From Bog-950 sp046329535 (GTDB lineage: Bacteria > Bacteroidota > Bacteroidia > Chitinophagales > LD1), in assembly GCA_046329535.1 (NCBI GenBank), contig JAXLUN010000002.1, positions 372,001 through 436,000 on the forward strand: DNA of 64,000 nt, given 5' to 3'. Under the pieces are notes generated by a model. That model ran no database searches and was not told the origin of the DNA. It saw only the letters and a list, made by a program, of their open reading frames with translations. Every line of letters starts with the position of its first letter. Position 1 is the first letter of the stretch. A program made the translations under genes and the position numbers. Shown in pieces: positions 43,618-52,376 of the stretch.

Positions 43618-44301
43618 ATGAAAGACCTATTACTATTACACGGAGCGCTGGGCTCCAAAGACCAGTTTATTGATTTAGAGATTGCCCTTGCAGGAACATA
43701 TAAAGTTCATACCCTTAACTTTTCGGGGCATGGCAAAAGGCCTTCTCATCACCACGGATTTACCATTCAAAACTTTGCACATGAAGTGCTGGACTGGATG
43801 AATGAACATTACCTTCAAACCATTGATATTTTCGGATACAGCATGGGAGGCTATGTGGCTCTTTGGCTGGCCCGGTTTTATCCGGAAAGGGTGGGTAAAA
43901 TATTTACGCTGGGCACCAAGTTAAAGTGGAATGAAGAAGAGGCTGAAAAGGAAGTTAAACTACTGAATGCCGAAAAGATAGTGGAGAAGGTTCCTGCTTT
44001 TGCACAATCACTGGCCGAACGCCACGGAGAGCATGAATGGAAAAGTGTGATGAGCAAAACAGCCCTGATGATGAAAGACCTGGCCCATACACATCTCAGC
44101 GATCAGGACTTCATAAAAATTGAACATTCGGTGCTTTTAGGCCTGGGAGAAAAAGACAACATGGTTAGTGTGGCTGAAACAGAATATGTGCAGCATCTGC
44201 TGAAAAACTCCGCATTTAAAATTTTTGCCGAAGTGACACACCCTATTGAAAAAGTTCCAATTGAGTTATTGCAAAAAGAGCTGGAGCAGTTCTTTTTGTA
44301 A
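43618..44301 (+). CDS. Alpha/beta hydrolase
   Basis: 227 residues. LLLLHGALGSKDQF forms the oxyanion-hole loop; the nucleophile elbow is GYSMGG with Ser 75; a late Asp (GEKDN) and His (EVTHPIEK) complete the triad. Similar in size and layout to MenH/BioH-like esterases. No neighbour points to a pathway. The last 47 coding bases form one arm and most of the loop of a long hairpin (44255-44315). Confidence 0.85.
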   Translation: MKDLLLLHGALGSKDQFIDLEIALAGTYKVHTLNFSGHGKRPSHHHGFTIQNFAHEVLDWMNEHYLQTIDIFGYSMGGYVALWLARFYPERVGKIFTLGTKLKWNEEEAEKEVKLLNAEKIVEKVPAFAQSLAERHGEHEWKSVMSKTALMMKDLAHTHLSDQDFIKIEHSVLLGLGEKDNMVSVAETEYVQHLLKNSAFKIFAEVTHPIEKVPIELLQKELEQFFL

Positions 44302-44315
44302 TAACTCAATTGGAA
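44255..44315. terminator. Long hairpin at the convergent gene ends
   Basis: Arms 44255-44270 and 44300-44315 are a perfect 16-bp inverted repeat (TTCCAATTGAGTTATT/AATAACTCAATTGGAA). Inside, after one mismatch, CAAAAAGA pairs with TCTTTTTG, leaving an 11-base loop: a stem of about 25 bp. The left arm is coding sequence of the hydrolase. No long T-run follows, so termination is inferred from position between two convergent stops. Confidence 0.6.
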
Positions 44316-44320
44316 TGCGG

Positions 44321-45553
44321 CTACTTACCCATGGAGCGAAACTGCTCACTTAATGGTTTAGCATGCTCCAGATCTTTTTTGATTTCGTCCTTTAAAGGAT
44401 ATTCATCCAGCAGGTCGTAATCATCCCAAAACTTTGAATCGTATTTGTAAGTAGACGAGTAGAGATTGGTCAGCTGAACAAAATTGCCTTTCCGCAAATC
44501 ATCGCCCACCGATTCCGCATTAAAGTCATCGAAATAAATTTCAAAACTCTCCTCCACAATAAAATCGACATTACCGGTACGCACATTCAATACATGGTGG
44601 TTATAACTACGAACAATGGAGCTCACTACATACTTGCCGTTCACTTTGGCTGTTTCCACTACATCTTTTTCGTTGACCAATTTCCAGCGACTCTCGTTGG
44701 CATAGCGCGATTTTACATAGTAGGGGTTAGGAAACTTTTCAATCTCCATGCGGGTCATAGCATAGGTTTCTTTCTGCACCCAGATTTTTGCCTGTTCTAA
44801 TTTGGCGCTGCTGCTTTCTTTATACTGCAAACTAATAATATATTCTGCGCTATCCTCACCGGCAAATTTGGGCGAGTAAAAGTCCAGCTTCTTGGCATCA
44901 AGAAAATTATTCTTGTTGTAGCTGTACGGATTCTCCTTCAGCAAATCAACCAGATGATCTCCGTGCATATCGCCATTGGTTTCGTAGTTCTCGCTTCTGC
45001 GTTCGTGATTGGTTTGAACCAGCTCGTGAAACGAATACTGATACGGGCTCTTGCAATTAAAAGCCACACTTACATCTGCTTCAATCAGACGAACATACTT
45101 GCCATTTTCTTTATGATATTGGCGGTATAATCCGGTTGACAACAATGAGTCATACAGCAAATTCTGTTTCATGTTTTGAATAGCCTTGAGCAAAACACCC
45201 TTAGCATTCATGGCAACAATCACCACATCCTGCTTGGTTTCTGCCGAAGAGGATATATACACGCGCAGGGTGTCTCCTTCCTTGTAATTAACGATAGACA
45301 ATGCCTGTGGCCGATAGCCTACAAAAGACACCTTCAGTGAGTCTTTCAGATTTACTTTTGGAACCGGTATTTCAAAATACCCGTTATCCTCGGCAAGTCC
45401 ACCCAGCTGAGTATTTTTTATTTGAACCGCGGCCATACCTAATGGCGCATTGTTGGCGTCTTTGTCGTAAACAAAGCCACGCAGATAGATGTTCTCTTGT
45501 GCTGCAACAGCAAGGGCCGTAGCAGTATACGCAATAAAGAGTAGCTTTTTCAT
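44321..45553 (-). CDS. Carboxypeptidase-regulatory-like domain outer-membrane-associated protein
   Basis: 410 residues. Signal peptide to about residue 18 (LAVAAQ), then a CarboxypepD_reg-like beta-sandwich (LRGFVYDKDANNAPLGMAAVQI ending SFVGYRPQAL; about 25-95), followed by a 300-residue beta-rich region without named motif except the spacing WVQKETYAMTRMEIEKF, as in lipoprotein-carrier-like sheets. Such proteins in Bacteroidota are usually envelope-located. Function unknown. CGAATTTA at 45561-45568 reads TAAATTCG on the minus strand, close to a -7 box but only 8 bases from the start. Confidence 0.65.
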   Translation of the reverse strand: MKKLLFIAYTATALAVAAQENIYLRGFVYDKDANNAPLGMAAVQIKNTQLGGLAEDNGYFEIPVPKVNLKDSLKVSFVGYRPQALSIVNYKEGDTLRVYISSSAETKQDVVIVAMNAKGVLLKAIQNMKQNLLYDSLLSTGLYRQYHKENGKYVRLIEADVSVAFNCKSPYQYSFHELVQTNHERRSENYETNGDMHGDHLVDLLKENPYSYNKNNFLDAKKLDFYSPKFAGEDSAEYIISLQYKESSSAKLEQAKIWVQKETYAMTRMEIEKFPNPYYVKSRYANESRWKLVNEKDVVETAKVNGKYVVSSIVRSYNHHVLNVRTGNVDFIVEESFEIYFDDFNAESVGDDLRKGNFVQLTNLYSSTYKYDSKFWDDYDLLDEYPLKDEIKKDLEHAKPLSEQFRSMGK

Positions 45554-45629
45554 ACGAACGAATTTATAAACTAAACGCTGGGAATGTAAAAACAGGGGTA
45601 CTAAGAGAGGTGGCTTGTTTCGATAATTA

Positions 45630-47270
45630 TTAAAAAATTACCGTTCCGTTACCGGTAATAATTGTTCCGCTCAGGCCTTTCAATAAAATTTTATCCTTTT
45701 CAGAATCTAACTGAACAGCTTGTGGTCTGTTTGAAAAATTGATGATTACCGTAAAGTTTTCGCCTTCATAACTTCTTTCGTATGCTAATACGTTTGCCGG
45801 CAAACTATTTTTTGAAATCATCCGCAGTGTTCCTTTTGAAAACGCAGCGTGAGCATTTCTTATTTGCAGCAGTTGCTGTATTGTTCTGAGCAAAGAGTTA
45901 TCCGCTGTTCGGCTTTGGGCCACATTTGTCCCGGTATAATCTTCATTAACCGGTAACCAAGTTTTATCAGCCCAAGAAAAGCCGGCATTTTTTGAGCTGT
46001 CCCACTGCATAGGTGTACGCAGTTCATCGCGATTGGGTGTTTCTCCGGCCCAATCAAAAATGAAACGCGGATACTTTTTCATCTTCTGTGCAATGGGGTC
46101 CAATCCATCCTTGAAAGCTATGCGGGCATCCGTCATGCCTATTTCTTCGCCATAATACATACAGGGCACACCACGCACCGTGAGTTGAAACAGATGTAAC
46201 AGTTTTGCCTTTTGCACATCGTTCTTCAGTCGCTTTAAACTTCTTCTGCGGTCATGATTGCTGAAAACATAAACAGGCTTGAAGGGTTCGGGAAAATCTT
46301 TTTCAATATTATCAGCCAACTTGTAGAAGTATTTTGCCGAGAACTTAAACCGCAGCATTTCGAAATTGAACACTAAACCCAGCCCATCATTTTTCTCGAT
46401 TCCCGAAAACTTTCGAATTGTCTTTCTATCACCACTTACCTCCCCTAGCAGCATTTTTTCGCCAAACTCACTGCACACGTTTCGAAGTTCTCTGGCAAAC
46501 TCCATACTCTCCGGCTGATTAATGGTATACTTAAACTGTTGGAAAAATCCGTTTGGATTTTTTTCATCCGGCACAGCTTTCCAGCTAAACGGATTGTTTC
46601 GCAAAAGCGAGTCTTTATAAATAACATTAAAGATATCGAGCCGAAAACCATCTACGCCTTTGCGCAACCAGAAACGAACATTCTCCAGCATAGTTTTCTT
46701 CACTTCCGGATTTCTATAATTTAAATCGGGTTGAAATGGAAGAAAACTTGCCCAGAAATATTGTTTTCGTTCCGGAGAATAATGCCAACCGCTACCGCCT
46801 GTCATACTTTTCCAATTATTGGGTTTATCTGTCCAGATGTAAAAATCGGAAGTATTTGTTTTCGCCACATCTTTTTTGAACCAGGAATGTTCTATCGAAG
46901 TATGATTCATCACCATGTCAAAAACTATTTTCATTCCGCGCTTATGCACTTCATCAATCAGTTGCTGAGCATCTGCCAGCGTTCCGTACTCCGGAGCAAT
47001 ATCACAGTAATCTGAAACATCATAACCAAAATCCTGTTGCGGTGATTTAAAAAAGGGAGAGCACCAGATTGTTTCGTAACCAATCGATTGAATATAATCG
47101 AGCTTTTGTATAATTCCCTGAATGTCACCAATGCCATCGCCATTACTGTCATAATATGAACGAGGATAAATCTGATAGATGGTTGTATGATAATACCAGG
47201 GCATTTGGGAAAATACTAAAGATGAAAGATGAAACAGGAAGAAGAGAGCGAGAAAATATTTTTTCGTCAT
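45630..47270 (-). CDS. GH13 alpha-glucosidase/alpha-amylase, exported
   Basis: 547 residues from the Met at 47270, which starts a signal peptide (MTKKYFLALFFLFHL). GH13 regions: DMVMNHTS (region I), GFRLDIF with nucleophile Asp 212, LLGEVSG with acid/base Glu 277, and SNHDRRR with Asp 340. The YQIYPRSYYDSNGDGIGDIQGI opening is that of the oligo-1,6-glucosidase/alpha-glucosidase subgroup. It breaks alpha-glucosidic bonds in oligosaccharides in the periplasm. It is not in a sus-type locus. The start codon overlaps that of the divergent DUF4126 gene. Confidence 0.93.
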   Translation of the reverse strand: MTKKYFLALFFLFHLSSLVFSQMPWYYHTTIYQIYPRSYYDSNGDGIGDIQGIIQKLDYIQSIGYETIWCSPFFKSPQQDFGYDVSDYCDIAPEYGTLADAQQLIDEVHKRGMKIVFDMVMNHTSIEHSWFKKDVAKTNTSDFYIWTDKPNNWKSMTGGSGWHYSPERKQYFWASFLPFQPDLNYRNPEVKKTMLENVRFWLRKGVDGFRLDIFNVIYKDSLLRNNPFSWKAVPDEKNPNGFFQQFKYTINQPESMEFARELRNVCSEFGEKMLLGEVSGDRKTIRKFSGIEKNDGLGLVFNFEMLRFKFSAKYFYKLADNIEKDFPEPFKPVYVFSNHDRRRSLKRLKNDVQKAKLLHLFQLTVRGVPCMYYGEEIGMTDARIAFKDGLDPIAQKMKKYPRFIFDWAGETPNRDELRTPMQWDSSKNAGFSWADKTWLPVNEDYTGTNVAQSRTADNSLLRTIQQLLQIRNAHAAFSKGTLRMISKNSLPANVLAYERSYEGENFTVIINFSNRPQAVQLDSEKDKILLKGLSGTIITGNGTVIF

Positions 47271-47307
47271 GAACACGAATTTCAAATTTCTTTCTTCACT
47301 TAGCAAA

Positions 47308-47892
47308 ATGATTTCTGGTTACCTCATACCCCTGGCGCTGGGCATTTCATTAAGTGCCTGCTGCGGTTTCCGCATTTTTGTTCCGTTATTGATAGCCAGC
47401 CTGGCAGCCAAACTCGGATGGATAAATCTTTCGGAAGGATTTGAATGGGTGGGGACATTTCCAACTATTCTGGCATTTGCTACGGCCAGTGTACTAGAGG
47501 TGCTGGCATACTATATCCCGGTAGTAGATAATTTTCTGGATACACTGACCACCCCAAGTTCGATGGTTGCCGGTACTATTATCTCCGCCTCCGTTTTTGT
47601 TGATTTTGACCCAATGCTGAAATGGACCTTAGCGATAATAGCCGGTGGTGGCACAGCCGGTATCATTCAGGCAGGAACCGGTTTGCTGCGTTTCGGCTCT
47701 ACCAAACTTACAGCCGGAACCGGAAACCATCTGATAGCTACCGGAGAAAATATATTCTCCGTAGTCGGGGCTTTGTTTGCGCTTATACTGCCTGTTTTTA
47801 TGGCCGTATTAACTATCCTTAGTTTGATATTAATTGTATGGCTTTTTGTAAAGAAGTTTGTTTCGGCTGAAAAGAGGTCTGGCCAGGCTTAA
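47308..47892 (+). CDS. DUF4126 membrane protein
   Basis: 194 residues from ATG 47308 (MISGYLIPLALGISL); an ATG at 47269 adds 13 residues but would share bases with the divergent alpha-glucosidase start, so the inner start is preferred. About five hydrophobic segments; GFRIFVPLLIASLAAKLGWI and AGTGNHLIATGENIFSVVGAL are characteristic of DUF4126. No function is known. Its end overlaps the convergent EnvC-like gene by 4 bases. Confidence 0.8.
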   Translation: MISGYLIPLALGISLSACCGFRIFVPLLIASLAAKLGWINLSEGFEWVGTFPTILAFATASVLEVLAYYIPVVDNFLDTLTTPSSMVAGTIISASVFVDFDPMLKWTLAIIAGGGTAGIIQAGTGLLRFGSTKLTAGTGNHLIATGENIFSVVGALFALILPVFMAVLTILSLILIVWLFVKKFVSAEKRSGQA

Positions 47893-49187
47893 TCAGCCAG
47901 CCAAAGTTCAGGGTCCATTTTATCTTTCCCTTTCCATATTTCAAGATGCACCTTGGTTAAATCCTCCGACTTATCGCTGAATAATTTTCCCAGCGACTGC
48001 TTGGTTGAAATTGTCTGATTAGGTTTTACTGAAACGTTTTCAATGCCTGAATAAACGGTAAAATATTCTCCGTGCTTAACGATCACACAGTTATGGGTTG
48101 TTGGCAGATAAAAAACGCTGACGACAGTTCCCCCAAACACCGCCCGGGCATCAGCACCAGTCTCGCTTTTGATATCTACACCATTATTTTCTACCATCAC
48201 TCCTTTAATCAACGGATGCTCATGCTTGCCAAATTGACCCACCACATGACCTCTCAAAACCGGCCATGGAAGTTTCCCCTTATTGTTGGAGAAATCGTTT
48301 GATAAAGCCTGCTCGGCAGGAGTGAGCGGCATTGTCTCTGTTGACCCTTTTTTAACGGTTACTTCCTTTGTGGTTCCGCTATTACGTTTAGCCAACTCAT
48401 CAGCTTTTTTACGAGCCTGGCGTATCTCATCTTCAATAATGGCCTGTATTCTGTTGTTCAATTGGGCTGCAGCCTTATTCTTTTCCACTTGTGCAGAACG
48501 TAACTTTTTCTCTTTTTCCTGTAATAGAGCCACTGTTGCATCTTTTTCTTTCTTTTCGTTTTCCAGCTGCTCTTTTTGAGCAGTTTGTTTAATCAGCAGA
48601 TTCTCCTTTTGTTCTTTGCTTACCTCCAGATCATCTTTCTTTACCTGCAGCTCCTCAATCGATGCCTGTATAACTTTAGCCTGATTTCTTCTGTATTCGG
48701 CAATTTTTAAAAGATAATTATATCTGCGAAGAGCATCATAAAATGAGCTTGATGAGAGTAAAAAAGCCGTTTGGTTTTGCAGAGTGGTATTCTCATAGCT
48801 TTTGCGAAGCATAGTAGCGTATTCGCCCTTCATCTTTTCTACCTCTTGAGCCTTAATAGCAATCTCCTCGGCAGTTTTATCAATAGTTTCATCCAAATCT
48901 CCTATCTGATTGCTGATGTTATTAATCAGCCCTTCTCGCGAGCGGATTTTTGATTGGAGGGAGAGCAACTCGCCCATACTTTTTTGTTTCTTGGCGCTGG
49001 TATTCTTAATGGCAGCTTCTATAGTTTTTATCTCGTCCTGCAATTTTTTCATCTGCTGCTGCAGCTGCTCCTTCTTCTGTTTAACGGTGGGTTGGGCCGG
49101 AGAGGATATAGAAACAAGCATCAGGCAAATCAGTAAACCCAGAGTAGAGGTTGTTGGTTGTTTGCCTGTTGCAGATTTAAGTTTCAT
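47889..49187 (-). CDS. EnvC-like peptidoglycan hydrolase activator with degenerate LytM domain
   Basis: 432 residues. Signal peptide (ISSPAQ near 31), a coiled-coil region of about 230 residues, a Lys/Gly linker, then an M23/LytM domain (about 305-432). In the domain the zinc site is degraded: the first His of HxxxD is Asn (NNGVDIK, Asp kept), YxH is YSG, and the HLH motif is KVHLE. This is the EnvC pattern, in which the domain activates amidases rather than cutting peptidoglycan. Likely role: cell separation. It overlaps the DUF4292 gene by 4 bp and belongs to the conserved envelope cluster up to 55377. Confidence 0.85.
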   Translation of the reverse strand: MKLKSATGKQPTTSTLGLLICLMLVSISSPAQPTVKQKKEQLQQQMKKLQDEIKTIEAAIKNTSAKKQKSMGELLSLQSKIRSREGLINNISNQIGDLDETIDKTAEEIAIKAQEVEKMKGEYATMLRKSYENTTLQNQTAFLLSSSSFYDALRRYNYLLKIAEYRRNQAKVIQASIEELQVKKDDLEVSKEQKENLLIKQTAQKEQLENEKKEKDATVALLQEKEKKLRSAQVEKNKAAAQLNNRIQAIIEDEIRQARKKADELAKRNSGTTKEVTVKKGSTETMPLTPAEQALSNDFSNNKGKLPWPVLRGHVVGQFGKHEHPLIKGVMVENNGVDIKSETGADARAVFGGTVVSVFYLPTTHNCVIVKHGEYFTVYSGIENVSVKPNQTISTKQSLGKLFSDKSEDLTKVHLEIWKGKDKMDPELWLAD

Positions 49188-49927
49188 TGTGTTCGCTTAA
49201 GCTTTTCGCTAACTTCAAAAGGATAAGATAATTCTTCGTTAAACACTATTCGGGTAACATCCATCAGCAGCTTGATTGTTTCCGTGCCCCGATTAACTAC
49301 CACAGTTCGTTTATTACAGAACGGTTTTGAGTTTGAATAATTATAGGCCTCAAAGGTAATCGTCATATCCTGCTTCAGCAGCTTGTCTTTCAACAGAATT
49401 TTTTGGAGGGTGTAGTTTTCGGTGTTCACCCATGATGTTTGGGCAATCTGATCGTTTTCTTCATACAGCACATAACTACTGTCTTCTTTAGTCACGACTA
49501 TTGCACGGCTATTGATGTTAAATCTGCCTCCCACTATGATTTGTTGAAGCATAAAATAATTGACAGGAAACAGCAGCCAGTTTTGAACTTCGAAAAACCC
49601 GCCACTTGTATATTCATTTTCCAACTTGTTGATTAACCGGAAAGAGTCCGGAGTAACTAAAACTCTGGCCCCTTCAAAACCAAACATGGACAAGCTCATC
49701 CATATTATACTATCCTGTTTTAAACGGATGGAGCCATTAAACTGACGGGCCACTGAGCCATCATCATAAGTAATAACTGTTCTTTCATTAAGCGTGTTGT
49801 ACTGAACCTGATTATTGCTTAGTCTTTGCAACAGGGTATCGGCATTTATTTGAATTGATTCCTGGGCGGGAAGAACCGACACGGAACAAGCCATCAAAAA
49901 CAAAAAACCGATTTTCTTAATCCGCAT
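49184..49927 (-). CDS. DUF4292 exported protein
   Basis: 247 residues. Signal peptide ending VLPAQ, with a Cys at residue 14 but no proper lipobox. The body (IRLKQDSIIWMSLSMFGFEGARVLVTPDS, then NYFMLQQIIVGG) follows the LolA/LppX-like half-barrel pattern of DUF4292. This gene is regularly found between a TPR gene and an M23 gene in Bacteroidota. A lipid- or lipoprotein-binding role is plausible from the fold but unproven. CAAAAATA at 49952-49959 (TATTTTTG on the minus strand) is a -7-like box 25 bases before the start. Confidence 0.82.
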   Translation of the reverse strand: MRIKKIGFLFLMACSVSVLPAQESIQINADTLLQRLSNNQVQYNTLNERTVITYDDGSVARQFNGSIRLKQDSIIWMSLSMFGFEGARVLVTPDSFRLINKLENEYTSGGFFEVQNWLLFPVNYFMLQQIIVGGRFNINSRAIVVTKEDSSYVLYEENDQIAQTSWVNTENYTLQKILLKDKLLKQDMTITFEAYNYSNSKPFCNKRTVVVNRGTETIKLLMDVTRIVFNEELSYPFEVSEKLKRTQ

Positions 49928-50042
49928 ATATTTATCAGATAAACATTATGCCAAAAATAACATTCCAGACATCTGTTCTTACTTGAGCGGCTTATAACCG
50001 GTTTCAAGACGCCTGTTTTTCTATTTTCGAAAAAAATCAAAC

Positions 50043-50546
50043 ATGAAAGCCTTCTTATTATTAGCCTCTTTTGTATCCGTGGTAGCTATCGGCAATCAAG
50101 AAGACAAGTTTGTATCCAAAGAACAAGGCTTTTCTATAGTCATACCCGAAGGGTATACTGCCAAAGCAAACTATAGCGAGCAGGTGCCCGTGATGATTTT
50201 ATCTAAACCCGAAGGGGAAAAAGATGATTTTACGGAAAACATCAATGTAGTTACGCAGGCATTTGAAGGTGATGCAGAAACCTATTATCAGGTAAACTTA
50301 ATGGGCATGCAAAATGTAATGAGAGATTTTAAACTGCTGAACAGTGATAGCCGAAAAATTAACGGGCTTGATACTCACTGGATGCATTATACATTTACCT
50401 ATGCCGATAGAACCATGGAGGTACTCGCTTATTGTTTTGCCTTTAACGGAACGGGATATGTTGTAACCTGTTCCTCTACACCACAATCTTTCGAAAGATT
50501 TGAGAAGATGTTTAAGCTGATTGGTGAATCATTTGCCAAGGAGTAG
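50043..50546 (+). CDS. PsbP/DcrB-like small exported protein
   Basis: 167 residues. A hydrophobic N-terminus (MKAFLLLASFVSVVAIGNQ) is a likely signal peptide. KEQGFSIVIPEGYTAK, GLDTHWMHYTFTYADRTMEVLAYCFAF and the ending TCSSTPQSFERFEKMFKLI resemble the PsbP/MOG1-fold (DUF1795/DcrB-like) family. Function unknown. It is the one plus-strand gene inside an otherwise minus-strand envelope cluster; its stop abuts the TPR gene stop. Confidence 0.65.
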   Translation: MKAFLLLASFVSVVAIGNQEDKFVSKEQGFSIVIPEGYTAKANYSEQVPVMILSKPEGEKDDFTENINVVTQAFEGDAETYYQVNLMGMQNVMRDFKLLNSDSRKINGLDTHWMHYTFTYADRTMEVLAYCFAFNGTGYVVTCSSTPQSFERFEKMFKLIGESFAKE

Positions 50547-52310
50547 TTATTCGATATACTTGCCCTGAGCAATTTTTTTATCAATACTGATAGAATCTGT
50601 ACCCTTTTCTTTCGCCTGTTTCCAGAACTTCACAGCCTCCTCTGTGCTGCCTAGTTTAAATATGATATCACCGTAGTGCTCTAAAATGGTTCCACTTTGT
50701 CCATCATCCGCCTTCATTGCCTTTTCCTGCCACTCTTTGGCTCCCGTAAAATCGTTCAGCTGAAATAATATCCATGCGTAGGTATCCAGAAAAGAACTGT
50801 TATCCGGATCTAACTTATTAGCGTATGCACTCATTTGCTTGGCCTTTTCCAAATTTGCCTTCCGAAGACTCAGATAGTAACTGTAATTATTCAAAACATA
50901 AGCGTTTTCCGGATCCAGTTTGAGCGAGCGGTCATAAGCACTATCGCTTTCCGTCATTTTGTTCAAACTATGATAAGCATCGCCCAGATTAGCCCAAAAC
51001 TGACCCCGGAGCTTATCATTGTCAGCGGTCATTTTTTCTCCTTTTAAATAACTTTTAACCGCTTTTTCCAACTCCTTATTTTGCTGCTCCGCAGTTCCCT
51101 TAAACAGATAAACCATGGCTTGGTTAGGAAAAAGCTCCATGGCTTCGTTGCTTGTTTTTTGCAATGCCGCCCAATCTCGTTTTAAATTATAAATCACCAT
51201 GACTTGCTGCCATACCTGAAACACATCTTTATTTAACTCTAAACCCCGCTTATAGCTTTCAAGGGCTTTGTCATTTTGTAAGTCCAGATAATACAAATCT
51301 CCTTTGATGGCAAAGCCTTTGGCATCATCCGGATGGGTGGCCGTGAGTAACTCCGCTAAGTCAATGGCATCCTGTTTTTTGTCTTTCTGAAGCTCCCAGT
51401 ACTGCAGATAAGGATATAGTATTTTGATTTTGGTATCTACATCTACCTTCGGATTTTCAAAAATCTTTTTGATGCTCTCCAGACTTTGTTTGGTATCTCC
51501 ACTTTGCATACCCATATCGGCCATAGCTAAAAGCGCATCAGCATTATCGGGTTCTATGGTCAGAATTTTCTTGTATAGTTCTGTTGCCTTCTCTTTCATC
51601 CGGTTGGCGCGATACAACTCTGCTTCCATATGCAGATAGTCTACATCTTCGGGAAACGCATCCACCAGTTTTTCAACCTCGGCAATGGCCTCATTAAATT
51701 TATTCAGCCTCAGGAAAAGATTTTTCTTTTCCATGATTACATTCTCATCAATGCCAAAATTCTTTTCAAACTGTTCATAGGTTTTAACGGCCGTCTCATA
51801 CTGTCCCAGCTTAGACTGTAAAAATCCAAGGTTCAGATAGTACTCGGCACTATTCGGGAACTTTCTGATCAGCTCTTTGAATATTTCAACGGCCTCTTTG
51901 GGTTTGCCTTCATTCATATAAATGTTGGCCAGCATCTCATAATACCACTTGTTGTTACCATCAGTTTTAACAGCCGAAAGCGCCTCACTTTCCGATTCAG
52001 CCATCTTGCCCTGATTGTAAAAAATCTGTGACAACTGGAAATGAGCATTAGCATTATTAGGGTCCGTGGCAACAACTTCCTGATAGTTTTTGATAGCTGT
52101 CTCCCAATCTTCGGTTACCTTAGCTTTTTCGGCTTCCAGAAACAAGCGCGATAACTTTTGCTGCGAAGACTTATCAAGAGAACCTGTTTCTGTCTTATCA
52201 TCACCCTTTTTCTTTTTCTTCTTCTTCCCGTTGTCCTGGGCATTCAAAGCAAGAGTTTGGCATGACAGGATAATCAGCAACAGGTATAATATAGTGGAGG
52301 GAAAACGCAT
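50547..52310 (-). CDS. Tetratricopeptide repeat protein, exported
   Basis: 587 residues. Signal peptide (LALNAQ near 24), a Lys/Asp-rich spacer (a run of Lys at 29-35), then about 13 TPR-like repeats from residue 45 to the end, e.g. WETAIKNYQEVVATDPNNANAHF, AVEIFKELIRKFPNSAEYYL and SAYDRSLKLDPENAYVLNN. TPR proteins are scaffolds. It is in the conserved block with the sugar nucleotidyltransferase upstream and DUF4292/EnvC downstream, so an envelope-assembly role is inferred. Confidence 0.85.
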   Translation of the reverse strand: MRFPSTILYLLLIILSCQTLALNAQDNGKKKKKKKGDDKTETGSLDKSSQQKLSRLFLEAEKAKVTEDWETAIKNYQEVVATDPNNANAHFQLSQIFYNQGKMAESESEALSAVKTDGNNKWYYEMLANIYMNEGKPKEAVEIFKELIRKFPNSAEYYLNLGFLQSKLGQYETAVKTYEQFEKNFGIDENVIMEKKNLFLRLNKFNEAIAEVEKLVDAFPEDVDYLHMEAELYRANRMKEKATELYKKILTIEPDNADALLAMADMGMQSGDTKQSLESIKKIFENPKVDVDTKIKILYPYLQYWELQKDKKQDAIDLAELLTATHPDDAKGFAIKGDLYYLDLQNDKALESYKRGLELNKDVFQVWQQVMVIYNLKRDWAALQKTSNEAMELFPNQAMVYLFKGTAEQQNKELEKAVKSYLKGEKMTADNDKLRGQFWANLGDAYHSLNKMTESDSAYDRSLKLDPENAYVLNNYSYYLSLRKANLEKAKQMSAYANKLDPDNSSFLDTYAWILFQLNDFTGAKEWQEKAMKADDGQSGTILEHYGDIIFKLGSTEEAVKFWKQAKEKGTDSISIDKKIAQGKYIE

Positions 52311-52323
52311 TTATATTTTATTC

Positions 52324-52361
52324 AACTTTCGTTTATCAAAAAACATTTCGTGACGAAAGTT
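52324..52361. repeat. Inverted repeat before the TPR gene
   Basis: AACTTTCGT (52324-52332) and ACGAAAGTT (52353-52361), 20 bases apart, lie between the nucleotidyltransferase stop and the TPR start. No U-tract follows, so it could be an operator or weak attenuator. Confidence 0.4.
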
Positions 52362-52376
52362 CTTATACAGTAGTAG

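Noticed and set aside
52324..52361. Inverted repeat as terminator of the nucleotidyltransferase gene
   Set aside because: The stem is only 9 bp with a 20-base loop and no following T-run; kept only as a low-confidence repeat.
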